From: Diphasiastrum complanatum
Taxonomy: Eukaryota > Streptophyta > Lycopodiopsida > Lycopodiales > Lycopodiaceae
DNA length: 60,000 bases
Direction of reading: 5' to 3'
Assembly (NCBI GenBank): GCA_029204225.1
Contig: CM055112.1
Span: 29,604,703-29,664,702 of the forward strand
Positions 22,936 to 41,686 of the stretch are shown here, in pieces. Both the position numbers and the translations under genes were made by a program. Under the pieces are notes generated by a model that was given only the letters and a program-made list of their open reading frames with translations, was not told the origin of the DNA and did no database searches. Numbering within the stretch: the stretch's first letter is position 1; every line of letters starts with the position of its first letter.

Positions 22936-23382
22936 ATGGTAGGAGGTATTTTTTGGAAATGGTTGAAGATCGGATCCTATGTTTGGTTATAGGATGGTCA
23001 GATAATCTTTTTGATTTTTTGATGATCAGATCTAAAAGCAAAGAACTTTCTTGAAGAGAAAACTGATGGTATGGGACATCAATGATTTCAAAGGGAAATT
23101 CTTGTGCAAGAATGATCTGTAGACCAGTGGTTAGTATTTACAATAATTGTAATACTAACGGTGGAACCATTGGCTATTTTAGTTAGGGTATTTGGAGAGG
23201 TTATGAGATGTAGATCCGGATCCCTCAATGGTATCTCGTAAATTCTAAATCGAAAACTTTTAAAAGCTATTTCTCACTTTTAAAGAACCCTTACTTTATT
23301 TTAATTTCTCAAATATAGACCTCACACAAAAATTCATATGATCCTTCCAACATGGGAATTTCTTTCATGTCCTCCCAACATC

Positions 23383-23455
23383 ACCCTCTCTCTCTCTCTA
23401 CCCCCTCTCTCTCCTCTCTCACTTACCATCTCTCTACCCCCTCTCTTTTCTTGAA
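23383..23455. repeat. CT-rich low-complexity tract
   Basis: Interrupted CT and CCCCTCTCT runs. No coding meaning. Confidence 0.8.
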
Positions 23456-23965
23456 GGACTGTTTATAATCATGCGAATTACTACTTGGATAAGGCTTGGA
23501 ATTTGGAATGTTCCAGTATGTTGGTATTTTAATTTCTTAATCCCGGATTGCCACTATGCATAGATAGAGCTCAAATAGATGATAGTTACTATCACCTATC
23601 ACTCTTGTTGAGAATATCTAGAAAAAAAAAAAGCCTTGTGTATAATAAGGTGAATCTTTTTTGGAAGGCACTTATTATTGACTTTTCATGATTCTGAGAT
23701 TTTAATTTGTCATTTCTCCAGAAAAACTTTTATAAAGGAGAGGTGAAGTGATGAGTAAGATTCTATTATAAGGACCTATCATTTGCACAGAGTTGAGAGA
23801 AATTCTCTAGGGATTGTGTGGAATAATCTGGAACTAGAGAAGGATTAAAATTAGAAATCATTATAAGTAGTATTGAGTAGATCAGAAGTTACTAATCCCA
23901 ATTGTTAGGGATAGAAGTGATTTTGATAGTGGAGTGTCTGTATTGAATCAACCTGATCTTGGTTG

Positions 23966-25124
<1,159 letters not shown>

Positions 25125-26392
25125 TGGTATCAGAGCATTGATTCTTCAAGGCCTAATACTATATCAGAGCGCAAGCTCTTATACTTAATATCTTTCGCGA
25201 TATCAAATTATTTTTTAGTTAGAATCAATTTGTTTTGGTGTCAAAGAATTGATTTCCACAGCACGATATCTCTCTTAACGTCGACAGACTAAAGTTCCAG
25301 ATTGATTCTCAAAGTAAAGCCGATCTTATTGTAGACAAGCTGAATGGATCCAATTATCATTTATAGAAATTTAAGATGAAGACCTTGCTAATCGCCAACG
25401 AGTTGTGGGATGTTGTTACAAGTATCAAAGTAAAGCCTGAAGACGACACATAAGACTCAAAATGGAAATCGAAGGATGGTAAAGCTTTCGCGCTTATTAT
25501 CTTAAATATATCAGATACTCAAATTGGCCACATAGCTGAAGCCAAAACTTCGAAAGAAGTTTGGAACATCCTGAGCTCACTATACGATGTGAGAGACGTA
25601 ACTACTAAGTTACATCTTCGAAGGAAATTCTTCACACTCAAGATGTCGAACAATAATTTTCTTGCGAATCATATTAACCAGTTTAAGAATCTCTTACAAC
25701 AGATGGCTGCTGTTAGATCAGTCATAGACGATCAAGACACAATTATGACATTGCTTTCAAGCCTGTCCTCTACATATGAGTGATGACCATCACGACACAC
25801 TCATATTTAACTCTTACCAGAGTTATCACTATGTTGTTGCAAGAAGATGATCAAAGACACTTCGTCTACCTCTTCATCTCATGCTCTATATGTCAACAAG
25901 GGCTCGAAACGACGGAAGCAGAAAAGCTCCAAGCAGTCTACATCGAATCAGAAATAGATTCAAAGTCAAGAACAATCATCGAATCCACATTCGTTGAAGA
26001 AGAAGATGTTTTGTAGGTATTAAAAATGCAATAACTATGAAATCCAGGATTGAAGAATTCTCAAATCAAAGAATGCAGCCAAGCAACCTGATCAACCAGC
26101 AAATACAGTTACAGCATCTCCTGAAGTCGAAATGAATGAAGGTGTTTTTATGGTCAAAGACAAAAATACAAATTCGGATGATTCGTGGTTTCTGGATTCC
26201 GAAGCTACTCAACATATAACCAATCATCGTGAGATTTTTCATTCCTATATGACTTACAGCACAAAGAAGTATGTTCATCTTGGTGATGATAGCACTCACA
26301 CTATCGAAGGTGAAGGTACTGTAAGATTAAGATTTCAGCATGATCAATTCAAACTACTGTCAAAAGTCTTGTATGTTCCTAAACTCTCGTAG
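25125..26392 (+). pseudogene. Copia gag and protease (first half of a chimeric element)
   Basis: After the primer site (25125), gag reads ADLIVDKLNGSNYHL, FKMKTLLIANELWDVVTSIK, TSKEVWNILSSLYDVRDVTT and FKNLLQQMAAVRSVIDDQDT to a stop at 25783. Internal stops occur near 25363 and 25450. Following frames are scrambled. The protease at 26132-26392 reads SWFLDSEATQHITNHREIFH, with Glu where the catalytic D-S/T-G needs Gly, then LLSKVLYVPKLS. At 26393 similarity changes abruptly to the integrase end of a different copia element. Confidence 0.75.
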
Positions 26393-27823
26393 TTCTAATG
26401 GCATTAAGAGGGAGTTGTCATGTCCATAGGACATATACCCCTCAACAAAATGGAGTGGCCGAGAGGAGAAACATATCTCTTTGTGAGTGTGCTAAAGCCT
26501 TAAGGCTAGATGCTTCTCTACCCAAACCATTGGGGTGAGGCAATCACATGTGCTAATTTCTTATGCAATAGATTGCTCAACCAAGCCATTGGAAGAATCA
26601 CACCACATGAAGCTCTATTCGGAGAGAAGCCCAATCTCAAGAATCTCAAGATTTTTGGATCCACTTGCTATGTACACCAATCCAAATCATGGTACTCTAG
26701 GCTAAAGTCTTTTCTTGTCTCCATCAAATTTGTTTTGAATGCGTATGATCCATCATTGTACATAAGATTTCATGATGGGAAGATCATTATTCTTGTATTG
26801 TATGTTGATGACATTATCTTGAGTGGTAATGATCTAGATGGAATAAGAGATGTAAAAATTGCATTATCTACAGAGTTTAAAATGGTAGATCTCGGCCTAT
26901 TGAGCTTCATTCTAGGAATAGAAGTCATAAGAGGATGTGATTTTTAGTTTTATTTGTCAATCTAAGTAGATACATCCATTCTAGATAGATTTGGAATAAA
27001 TGATTGTAAAGGCATTGAGACTCCAATGGAGCAAGTAAAAGTAGATCTATTGATGGAGATGAAGCATCCTTTGAGGACATCACTTTATCATAGAAGGCTT
27101 ATAGGCTCCTTGATATATTTAACTATAACTAGACCTGATCTTAGTTGTAGTGTTGGAAAGTTAAGCCAATTCATGCAAAGTCCTTTGGTATCTCATTGGA
27201 AGATGGCCAAAAGAGTTCTTATATATATTTCATCAACTAAGAATTTTGGCATATTGTATAGAGGGACTAATCTTTGCTTAAGAGCCTATAGTGACTCGTA
27301 TTTTGCAGGTGAAAAAGTGAATCGAAAGTCAATAAGTGCATTTGCCACCTTCTTATGTGATGGAGTAGTATCATGGCTTTCCAAAAAGCAAGATACAATC
27401 TCCTTATCTTCCACAAAATCCGAGTATAAGGCCTTGTCAATGACATCAACATGCAAGGAGGTCTTATGGCTCAAGAGGCTATTGGTGGAGCTTCATGTCA
27501 TTGAGGAGGAGATCCCTATCATCTATTGTGACAACCAATCAGCCCAATCACTTGCTAATAATCCTACATTCCATGCAAGGAGCAAGCACATCAAGATTGC
27601 TCATCATTTTGTGAGGGAGAAAGTGCAAGCCAAAGAGATCAAACTCCAACACGTGTCTTCATCGAATTGCTTAGTTGATCTATTCACTAAATCCTTACCT
27701 AAGGATTCATTTGTTAAGCTAAGATCTTCAATTGGAGTAATTGATAAGTGTATCATAATTTCCAAGGGTAGATTTAAGGAGGAGTGTGAAAAATTGCCTA
27801 TATTGGCAAATCTACACATGTAG
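26393..27823 (+). pseudogene. Copia integrase end, reverse transcriptase and RNase H (second half of chimera)
   Basis: The join at about 26393 goes directly into HRTYTPQQNGVAERRN, the integrase Glu box. The frame shifts near 26510, continues ITPHEALFGEKPNLKNLKIF, and after a deletion enters reverse transcriptase at WYSRLKSFL, with LVLYVDDIILSGNDLDGIRD (intact Y-V-D-D). After a stop at 26945 it continues RLIGSLIYLTITRPDLSCSV and RNase H: AYSDSYFAGEKVNRKSISAF, SLSSTKSEYKALSMTSTCKE, IIYCDNQSAQSLANNPTFHA, RSKHIKIAHHFVREKVQAKE. The RNase H part (27026-27823) is a clean open frame of 265 codons. Confidence 0.85.
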
Positions 27824-28469
27824 TATAATGTAAAGTATGTGCATAAGTGGGTCCCACACATGTGAGGCCAAGATGCCACGTGGGAAACCACTCCTAATGT
27901 AGGTTAGGTCGAGTCTATAGTGTTGGTCACGTCTATTTGGTAGTGATTCCTACATTATAGGACCTACACCTAGATATATGATGAGATTTTGACCAACTAG
28001 CCACCTACTTGGCATGACTCTAGGAAAGAGGCTAGGATTGCAAATTAGGGCAAGAGAGCTAAGTTAACTTTCTTATTACATGCTGGAAATTTACCTAACT
28101 TTACAAAGGAAGTCACTTTTTCTATGTATTCCATCTCTCCATAGTGAGAAGATAGATTATTTTTGGAGCTCATTGGCAATCTCGAGCTACTCCACTATGT
28201 ACATGTGATTTTGTGATTCTAATGCAGCCAAAGTGATTTAGCCTTCCATATATGTGTAGGCCATATAGTTGGCCTCATTTCATATGTGTGAACTCGGATC
28301 TACATCTATGATCAATGATTTGATGGCTATTGTTTGTTTTTTTGTCAAATTGCCAATCTAGATCAACTTTTTGTGTCTACTTTTTTGATAGATTGTTAAG
28401 CAAGCAACCAATCACTCTTGTGGATCTTCCTAAGATCCATTTATGGTCCTAAAGTACAGTACTTTCACA
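27785..28469 (+). repeat. Copia 3' LTR with 7-bp perfect terminal inverted repeat
   Basis: The purine tract AAGGAGGAG is followed by TGTGAAA at 27785; the segment ends TTTCACA at 28469, an exact inverted match of seven bases. Length 685. These ends differ from the 5' LTR at 23966 (TGTTGG...CCAACA), which shows that the two halves come from different copia families. The last 13 codons of the pol frame overlap the LTR start. Confidence 0.75.
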
Positions 28470-29372
28470 ATTTTCAAGTGCTAGTCACTCATATAATGTA
28501 ATCAAGTGCAATATTTGATGCTTTGTTGATTGGAATTGAAGTGATTGAGATCATTTTCTCTATTTTTTCTCAATTTATTTATAGAATTACACTTGGATTA
28601 TATGTGTAATGTGAAGCATTGTTTAGGAAAGCATGAGTAGTATGAATCTAACTAGACTTGGTACTTATTTTGACAGTGACGATCAAGGATGAAACATATG
28701 CATGTCTATGATAGCTTGGGATTCTTTATATTATTCATGTTCTTGGCTTAATATATTTTGTGGCTAATTGAATTATGGGGTTATCATAGAGGGTGCTATG
28801 CAATCTAAGTTCAAATGCATGCCCAACTCAAAGCAATGATAACTATGCCATGTTTTTTCCAAATTGCCACTAATAGAAGGAGCCCCGTAATGGGTGGCTT
28901 AAGCCATATGATGTGAGGCAAAGCCCCCTTAGGCTTGTTGAGCAATTGTCAATCTAATAAACCTGACAAAAGCCTAAAAGTGTAACATAAGATTGTCGTG
29001 AGAACTTTTTGCCCGAGGGCAGGTTCAGAAGCATGACGAGATTAACATTACCATGAATGAATACCGACTTGCCTTTCTGGTGCATAATGCCATGCCCGAC
29101 CGAGCTGCCTGTGCCTTTAAGGGCATAATGCCCAACCCCAGCAAGCTTGGAGGTCTTTGGGGTGTTAAAAAAAACATCACAATTATCTCAAGCCTAAAAT
29201 CATTCAAGAAAAAGTCCCAATATAAGGTGTCAATGAAAAATTGACACAATAAAAAAGCAATAGCTTATTCTACTCAACAAAAGAAAGCAAGTACTAGTGC
29301 TCAACACAATACTAGAATATAGACCAATTAGCCACCATAGGCATATTACAGTATGAGTAGCAACAGTGTTGC
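28470..29372. other. No gene identified between copia LTR and aminotransferase gene
   Basis: This stretch lies 3' of the aminotransferase gene and holds no supported open frame; its 3' UTR probably occupies the right edge. Nothing else recognised. Confidence 0.4.
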
Positions 29373-35853
<6,481 letters not shown>

Positions 35854-35859
35854 CCTCTC

Positions 35860-37950
35860 ACTTTTGCGGTAATTTACGGAGAAAAACTTTCAATTAAGCC
35901 AAAGATCTTTCTGTGCTCAGATGATCTCTATTGTCATTTTGACAAATCATATGCATCTGCCAACAATGATCCTTCCACAGTTTGCTGTGATTCACTTAAC
36001 CCACCTAAAGAAACAAGGGAAGCAGCTAACTCTAACCTATGTCAGCTGGTTATCAAACGTGTGCAAGCCACTGTAAGGCAAACTGATCTAGCCACTGCTA
36101 TCAATCATCACAATAAAAGATGAAATTTCATGCAAATGCTCTTACATTTTACTGCAGACAAACTTAAGATCAGACCTGATTTCTTATTTATGAAGATCAC
36201 AGTGAGAGATCAGAGAGGGAGAGAGCTGTCCCAATTCTGAGCTGAGAGCACAAGAGTAGAAACTGTACCACCACGTGCATTCTACCTTGTTCAATACATA
36301 CATTTATTTGAGTGTAAGTAGTAGGCTTTATGTGAGTGTATATACTGATGTTGAACGGGTAGATGTGATCATAGTGGAATTGTTGTGGCAGGCCATGAAA
36401 TTGATGTCTCTCATTGCTTTTTCTTTTGTTTTTTTTAAGGAGTTAAAAAACATTGATGGCATTACTTTAGGTCATGAAACTGATGTGTCCCATTTGTTTT
36501 TGCAAAAGATTAAGGTTTATCTTAACCAGATAGCATGCTGTTTGAATATATTGTGAAATATGACACACTCAACCTCGTCACCATTATCCAAGAGATAATG
36601 AAAATTAGAGAAGAAAAACTTGATCACCCATCTATTAAATATTACAAACATCCAAGAGAAAAATAAGGTGATTTGATCTCAAGCAAATGTGACGTGCATG
36701 TTGAAAAATGAAAGGAAATGTATTGCTATTTTAAAGGTAAAAAAGAATAATATTTTTCTACTCATACTCAATATTTGAGAGAATTGCCATGATAGGTTAC
36801 TCCTATTGCAGCAAAGCTAATAAACATACTCACCATCTCGTACTTGAAGCATGGTGTGTTACTTGAAAGCTCTTGCTCTCACTTGAAGGTTTGAATATCG
36901 AAGGCATGAGGCATGATGGAAATTGACAAGGTAGGTAGAGGAGGTGATGATGGCAATGGAGTAGGCATGATGGGTTTTCAAATATTGCACCTTAGCAAGG
37001 AGAGAGCATGAGAAACCTAGGAACACTATCTCGAGCTAATGAGAACCCAAGAGCAAGAGAGGAAACATGAAACTAACATGGTAAGAGAAAACAAGAATCG
37101 ATATGGCCTAAATTTAATGAACTTGTTGAAAACAATGGTACAATCATAGTTGTATGAGATGAATTATACAAGGTATGGGCAATGAATGGAGCTACCTAGC
37201 TCCAAGATACTAGCTTTGCAAAGTTGATGAATTGATGAACACAAATTGGTAAATGAGTCTTGTTGAAGCAATTAGAAAAACCTACCCACTAGGCTTGGAG
37301 AGTATGTATGATGGCGCTTTTGAGGGAGTTTTGCTCTAAGAGGGGGATCTCAGTCCAATAAGCAAAAAGCATTATCGTAAATGGGTTGCAACATAACAAA
37401 GCACTAGACATTTGGCAAGCCTACCACTATAAAAGCTTAAGACCTTGTAATGGCTTGGTTAATCTTGGACTAAACCACATTGATTTGATTTCTTTTACTT
37501 TTGTGCTCAAGAACCGTAAAGAGGTGGCTTTTTGGGTTATTACCCTAATAGCAAGTTTTGGTTCAGTGGGACCAAAAATTGGTGATTGTTGAGACCTAGG
37601 CATGCTTTCTTCAATGCAAAATTTTAAATGAATTTAAAATGTGCATTAGAGGAGTTTTGAGCACCAAAAGGGCCTTTTGTCAAGATGCTGTTTTTGACTT
37701 TTTAACTATTCGACGTACACTTGGCCCAGTTATATATTTACACCTGTGAAAGACTGTAACGTTGTTGCCGGTCAATTTCTTTTTTGGAACTTTCCGGTCA
37801 TATTTTTATACAATTCAAAACTCCCGTCGGGCAGGGTCCTGACTTGTGATTGGACCGTAATTGCTACCCGTGAGTTTCCTAAGTGCCCGGGACCTAACAC
37901 TTGTGGTTAAAGTAAGTCTATTTTGATCTAACCGTAGTTAGACTAACATA
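35860..37950. other. Upstream region of the aminotransferase gene and approach to the histone-bearing locus
   Basis: This region should include the aminotransferase promoter and 5' UTR (left side) and probably the left end of the mobile-looking locus (right side, somewhere between about 37560 and 38060). I see no coding frame. I searched by eye for an inverted repeat of 37560-37960 against 46150-46560 and found only a short, unconvincing match (AAAACTCC). Confidence 0.35.
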
Positions 37951-38062
37951 TATGATTTACGAAAGACTGCCAACATTTATTACAAATTTGGTTATTTATT
38001 TTCATACTGATTCAACTATATTTTGTTTCAGACTCTGTTGTTCATCTTCTTTTAGCTTTGCA

Positions 38063-39216
38063 ATGGCTTCCGGAAGCCGTAGACCACGAAGCAATATTGT
38101 CTCAATTTTTGTTTGTAATAAAAAAGACTCTGATGGCTCTTGGATGCCACGTATCTATAGAAAATTTCACTGGGTTCTCATGCATCCCTCCTCAAGAGGT
38201 GTTTTTGGTAAAAAGAGAAAATCAAATATGGACTATAGGAAAGGTAGAATTTTAGACTTCAAAGTTTCACCCGGTGGTCGATCCATTTCAGAGGTCTTGA
38301 TTCAACATGTCTACATGCATAAGGAGATTAGAGTGGAAGGCGTAAGTTCAAATGACAAACTCAAATGTAATTGTACGTTTTGGAGAATTTTTTGCTTTGA
38401 GCTTTGCATTAATCATTTAGACGTGTATCTGAGTATTTAAATGACATATAGTTTTATGGATTTGTGCAGATTTGTATCCATCAAGCATAATCGAATGGCA
38501 ACCTATACAATCCCTTGTCGGCAACATGGACGTAATTCATTCTGATATTGAACCGCTCCACGAGATCACTTTTGGATTCTTGTATTTTCTTCTATGATTC
38601 ATTTTACACACCATCCAGTTTAGGTGGAAAATTAGAGGCGATATCATTACCCTCTTTCTCAAGCGAAGAATGGGTTCCTCCAGATTCCACCATAGCAGAG
38701 AGCTTCCGATCAAGGTTTTTTATGGACATTCAAAACTGTATGAAATGTAGCACAAGTTCAAAAACCAATAGATTGCACTGGTTTTTGCCTACTGCAATTT
38801 TTGTTGATTTTTTTGTTGAATGTAATATTCGTAAAACAGTGACAATGTTTATTTGTAGTGATTTAACAGACAATATGTTATCAAGCCTCCTTGATGATCA
38901 TTGGGATAAAAAGAGTAATGGCAATATCGAGTGCATAGTTAATAGCTTGTCAATGAAATTTAGATATCTTATAGAAAAACAAGTGCTTTCTTTAACATTT
39001 TATTATAGAAGATGGTCCAAAGTTGGCAACGGATGGAAAGCATTGGATCATGATTTTACAGTGAATCATAAAGATTAAATAGAAATTCAAGTGAGGAAAA
39101 ATAATTCTACTCTTACAACAATTGAGGTGGAAGAAGATTGGACACTCGATCAGAGCTTACATTGCTGCGATATGATATTCCTAAACACTTTTGTTTTCGA
39201 GTCAACGAGAGATTGG
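38063..39216 (+). pseudogene. Gene A of the histone-bearing locus, unknown protein, decayed
   Basis: The first exon (ATG at 38063, 93 codons) starts MASGSRRPRSNIVSIFVCNK and includes MPRIYRKFHWVLMHPSSRGV and ILDFKVSPGGRS. A donor-like GTAAGT lies at 38342 and an acceptor TTTGTGCAG ends at 38469. The next frame carries LYPSSIIEWQPIQSLVGNMD, then shifts by one base near 38590 into a long open stretch (SFSSEEWVPPDSTIAESFRS, FFMDIQNCMKCSTSSKTNRL, GNGWKALDHDF). A stop at 39076 interrupts it, yet the same frame stays open to 39216 (IEIQVRKNNSTLTTIEVEED). I recognise no domain. It is convergent with gene B. Because joining exon 1 to exon 2 in frame needs a GC donor or a shift, the exact structure is uncertain. 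Confidence 0.5.
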
Positions 39217-39685
39217 TAGGTGTACGTGTATTTATTCTAGTACACATTTGAAATGACTTTTAATGATTTTATTTAAATATGTTTCAGTGTTTTCGGTATT
39301 GCAATATTTCATTTGATATAATCTCAATGTTGATATTGTTTAACAAGTTTCTTTGATGTACAGGTAAGACCAAGACAAGAAAGTTGCATAGAGTGCAAGG
39401 ACTTAAATAGAAGCGTATAAATTGTTGAAACCGCATAAACATTGGGATGATAGAAGAGCAACAACAATGTACTTGTTCAAAAAAAAAGGAATACAAAGAA
39501 GTCTCAAATGACTTCAAGATTTCATCAAGCAATTTGTATTTAGTATTTTGAAAAATGTACATTGTTTTTGAAATCGATATAATATATTTGTGGCATTCAG
39601 TAATAGCCCACTTTCTATTTGCCTATCTATTGTTCTATGGATCATCATGTGATGATATATTTCTGTGTGTCTGTCAGAACTATAT

Positions 39686-40400
39686 TTACATTTCAATCAA
39701 AGGTGCCTGAGGCATATCCTCGAGCACTGTAACCTCATCCACGGATCCCCTGGCAGGTTCATCCGAGGCACCTTCATGCTTGTAGGGCCTTGCACATGAT
39801 AGTAAAATTTCCAACATTTCATGCCGATATTGATGAATCGCATTTGTTGATACCTCAGGACATTGGAATGGAAAAAAAAAATATCGAGTGTATGTATGTA
39901 TTAGCCAATGTTTTAAAATATATAAATTCACAAAGTTAACAATATATCATCAGGATACTGGAACATTGAAAAAAAATACCTCACGGATACTAGCATCTGG
40001 AGGTTGCACCATATACCAATCCAAGAATGATTTAACGTTCAAGATTGAATACCATTCGCAGCTGAAAGCATAACTTGGAACAGTATGGGATGGTGAACAT
40101 TGATGCCTCTTTGCTGGTGTGCCTGAAAAGCTTTATGGCTTTTCTCTCTTTATTCAACAGATGCCCAAAAAATGGAGATACAACAAAAATCTCCTTCGTG
40201 ACTGTATATGTATATTTATGTCCTTTTAGCTCCCTACAATGCGGGTCTTTGATATGCATTGCAAAATAAATATCGTCTACACAAAACATAAACTCCCCTC
40301 CGAGATCATCTATTTTCTTGGCTATATACAGGTCAAAATCAATGTACCTCTCAGATTCAAAAAATGTGTCTTTAGGTTCATCAACATCAGAAACAATCAT
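39686..40400 (-). CDS. Downstream part of gene B: unknown domain overlapping the histone frame
   Basis: A minus-strand frame opens at 40400 (MIVSDVDEPKDTFF) in a different frame from the histone and overlaps its last codons by 14 bases. It includes YIDFDLYIAKKIDDLGGEFM, FCVDDIYFAMHIKD and KYTYTVTKEIFVVSPFFGHL. After another shift between about 40130 and 40060 it continues CEWYSILNVKSFLDWYMVQP and ends at a GT donor (exon end 39980). A 126-base intron leads to the last exon, 39853-39686, with STNAIHQYRHEMLEILLSCA and an acidic end (VDEVTVLEDMPQAP). No known domain was recognised. It may be the C-terminal half of the histone protein, separated by a small frameshift, or an overlapping second gene. 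Confidence 0.5.
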
Positions 40401-41016
40401 GTATAGAAGGAGAATCGTGCAGTTGAAGATTAGGGGTTACGGGAGGACTCTCAACTAGTGGAATTGCGGACGTACTAGCCAGATCTTTTCTAATGGGAGG
40501 AGGTGAGGGTGAAGAGCTGGGAGACCTGGGCTTGGGTTGCGAACGCTTGGGCTGTGCTTGCTTTCTCTTTTTGTGGGGACCCCTTTCAAGAGGAACTTGC
40601 CTCAGTGTGAATTTAGACTTAAAAATGCTGTCATAGGTGTTTCGAAGCCTCATGACAAGAAGCATGTCCCTGGGCATCAATGTCACCCTCTTGCCATGAA
40701 TGGAGCACAACATCGAATCCTCAAACAATTTTGTCTGGAAATCCTCGTATGCAGTATGGAGGGCCTCCAATGCAGTGATATTCCACCTCACTACATAGGG
40801 CAGATGGGTGGTCATGTCTTGTGTAACCTCTCTCACAGCCCGGTAGAAGGCTGCTTTTGGGATCAGAAGTTTGGTGCTCCTCCGCAAGGCCCTAATGTCC
40901 CTCAACCATGGACGCCTAGGTCTACCGCGTCTTTGCGGACGTACGGGTTCAGATGTCTGGGGACGGGATGGATGAACGAAACTGGTAAGCCTAGCGGTTT
41001 GCTTTGTCCGAACCAT
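40387..41016 (-). CDS. Gene B: centromeric-type histone H3 (CENH3-like) with basic C-terminal extension
   Basis: This intact frame encodes 209 residues from MVRTKQTAR; an upstream in-frame ATG at 41037 would add seven. Residues 37-126 form a histone fold: LRDIRALRRSTKLLIPKAAF, REVTQDM, VVRWNITALEAL, YEDF, then LFEDSMLCSIHGKRVTLMPR. Features known from plant CENH3 rather than canonical H3 are LLIP (H3 has LLIRKLPF), a loop 1 one residue longer than in H3 with an RW pair, and DSMLC.IH..RVTLM. The N-terminus keeps the H3 Arg2-Thr3-Lys4 context, but Lys9 is replaced (ARLT). Residues 140-180 are rich in Lys, Arg, Pro and Ser (KKRKQAQPKRSQPKPRSPSS), unlike any normal H3, and may localise the protein to the nucleus. 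It is transcribed away from the CACGTG array and diverges from gene C. I infer capture of a CENH3 gene by a mobile element. Confidence 0.85.
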   Translation of the reverse strand: MVRTKQTARLTSFVHPSRPQTSEPVRPQRRGRPRRPWLRDIRALRRSTKLLIPKAAFYRAVREVTQDMTTHLPYVVRWNITALEALHTAYEDFQTKLFEDSMLCSIHGKRVTLMPRDMLLVMRLRNTYDSIFKSKFTLRQVPLERGPHKKRKQAQPKRSQPKPRSPSSSPSPPPIRKDLASTSAIPLVESPPVTPNLQLHDSPSIHDCF

Positions 41017-41309
41017 TGAGGCCGAATAAAGAGACAATGAGAACTCTAACCGTGATATCGCTACAACGCGAGAGAGTGGCAGAGTTAGGTGGGGAGAGGC
41101 AGGGGCTCGCGTGATGGCGATACTGGGGAAGTCAAGCTGATATCGCTACGACGCAAGAGGGTGTAAGGAACGGGCATGGGGAGAAGGTTTCTCGCATGAT
41201 GGCGATATCACGAATGCATTTCGTATGGATGTAATCAAACGTGCCAGCAAATTATGCGAAAACCTATACAATCCCCGGGAATGGACTTATATAGGGGAGA
41301 AAAATTGAC

Positions 41310-41650
41310 ACATGTGAATACCAGCAACATGTGGCCCAGTCAATAGCTGACATGTGGAACCACACGACACATGTGGGAACCCATGTGGGGACATGTGGCC
41401 GAATGGATCAGTGACGTGTGTTCTCGCACGTATAGGCTCGCACATGTGGTCACGTGGCCCAATTAGTACCTGACGTGTGGAACCTACACCTCTGTATCTA
41501 CACGTGTGAAACTTGCATGTGTGTCCACGTGGTCCAATAGTTTAGTGACGTGTGTTCTGGCACGTGTGATCTTGGACGTGTGGGCACGTGGGCGAATGGC
41601 AGATTGACGCGTATTGTAGCACGTGTGGTCTCGCACGTGTGGACGGTTGT
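41310..41650. promoter_or_regulatory. Tandem CACGTG/CATGTG and TGACG array, shared promoter of genes B and C
   Basis: TGAC(A/G) marks the starts of diverged units near 41316, 41348, 41412, 41471, 41546 and 41605, giving a period of about 60 bases. Each unit carries one or more (A/C)CATGTGG or CACGTG(T/G)G palindromes and often GGCC(C/G)AAT. CACGTG is the plant G-box and TGACG the core of bZIP (TGA-type) sites. The array fills the gap between two divergent genes, so it could be a bidirectional promoter, or binding sites for the element's own protein. A TATA-like TTATATAGG on the gene C strand lies at about 41287. Confidence 0.75.
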
Positions 41651-41686
41651 ACTACGTGCCATAGATCTGATAGTCTGAATCAGTCT

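Noticed and set aside
40080-40400. Ulp1-like cysteine protease in the second frame of gene B
   Set aside because: A loose resemblance around DDIYFAMHIKD was not backed by the catalytic His-Asp-Cys set.
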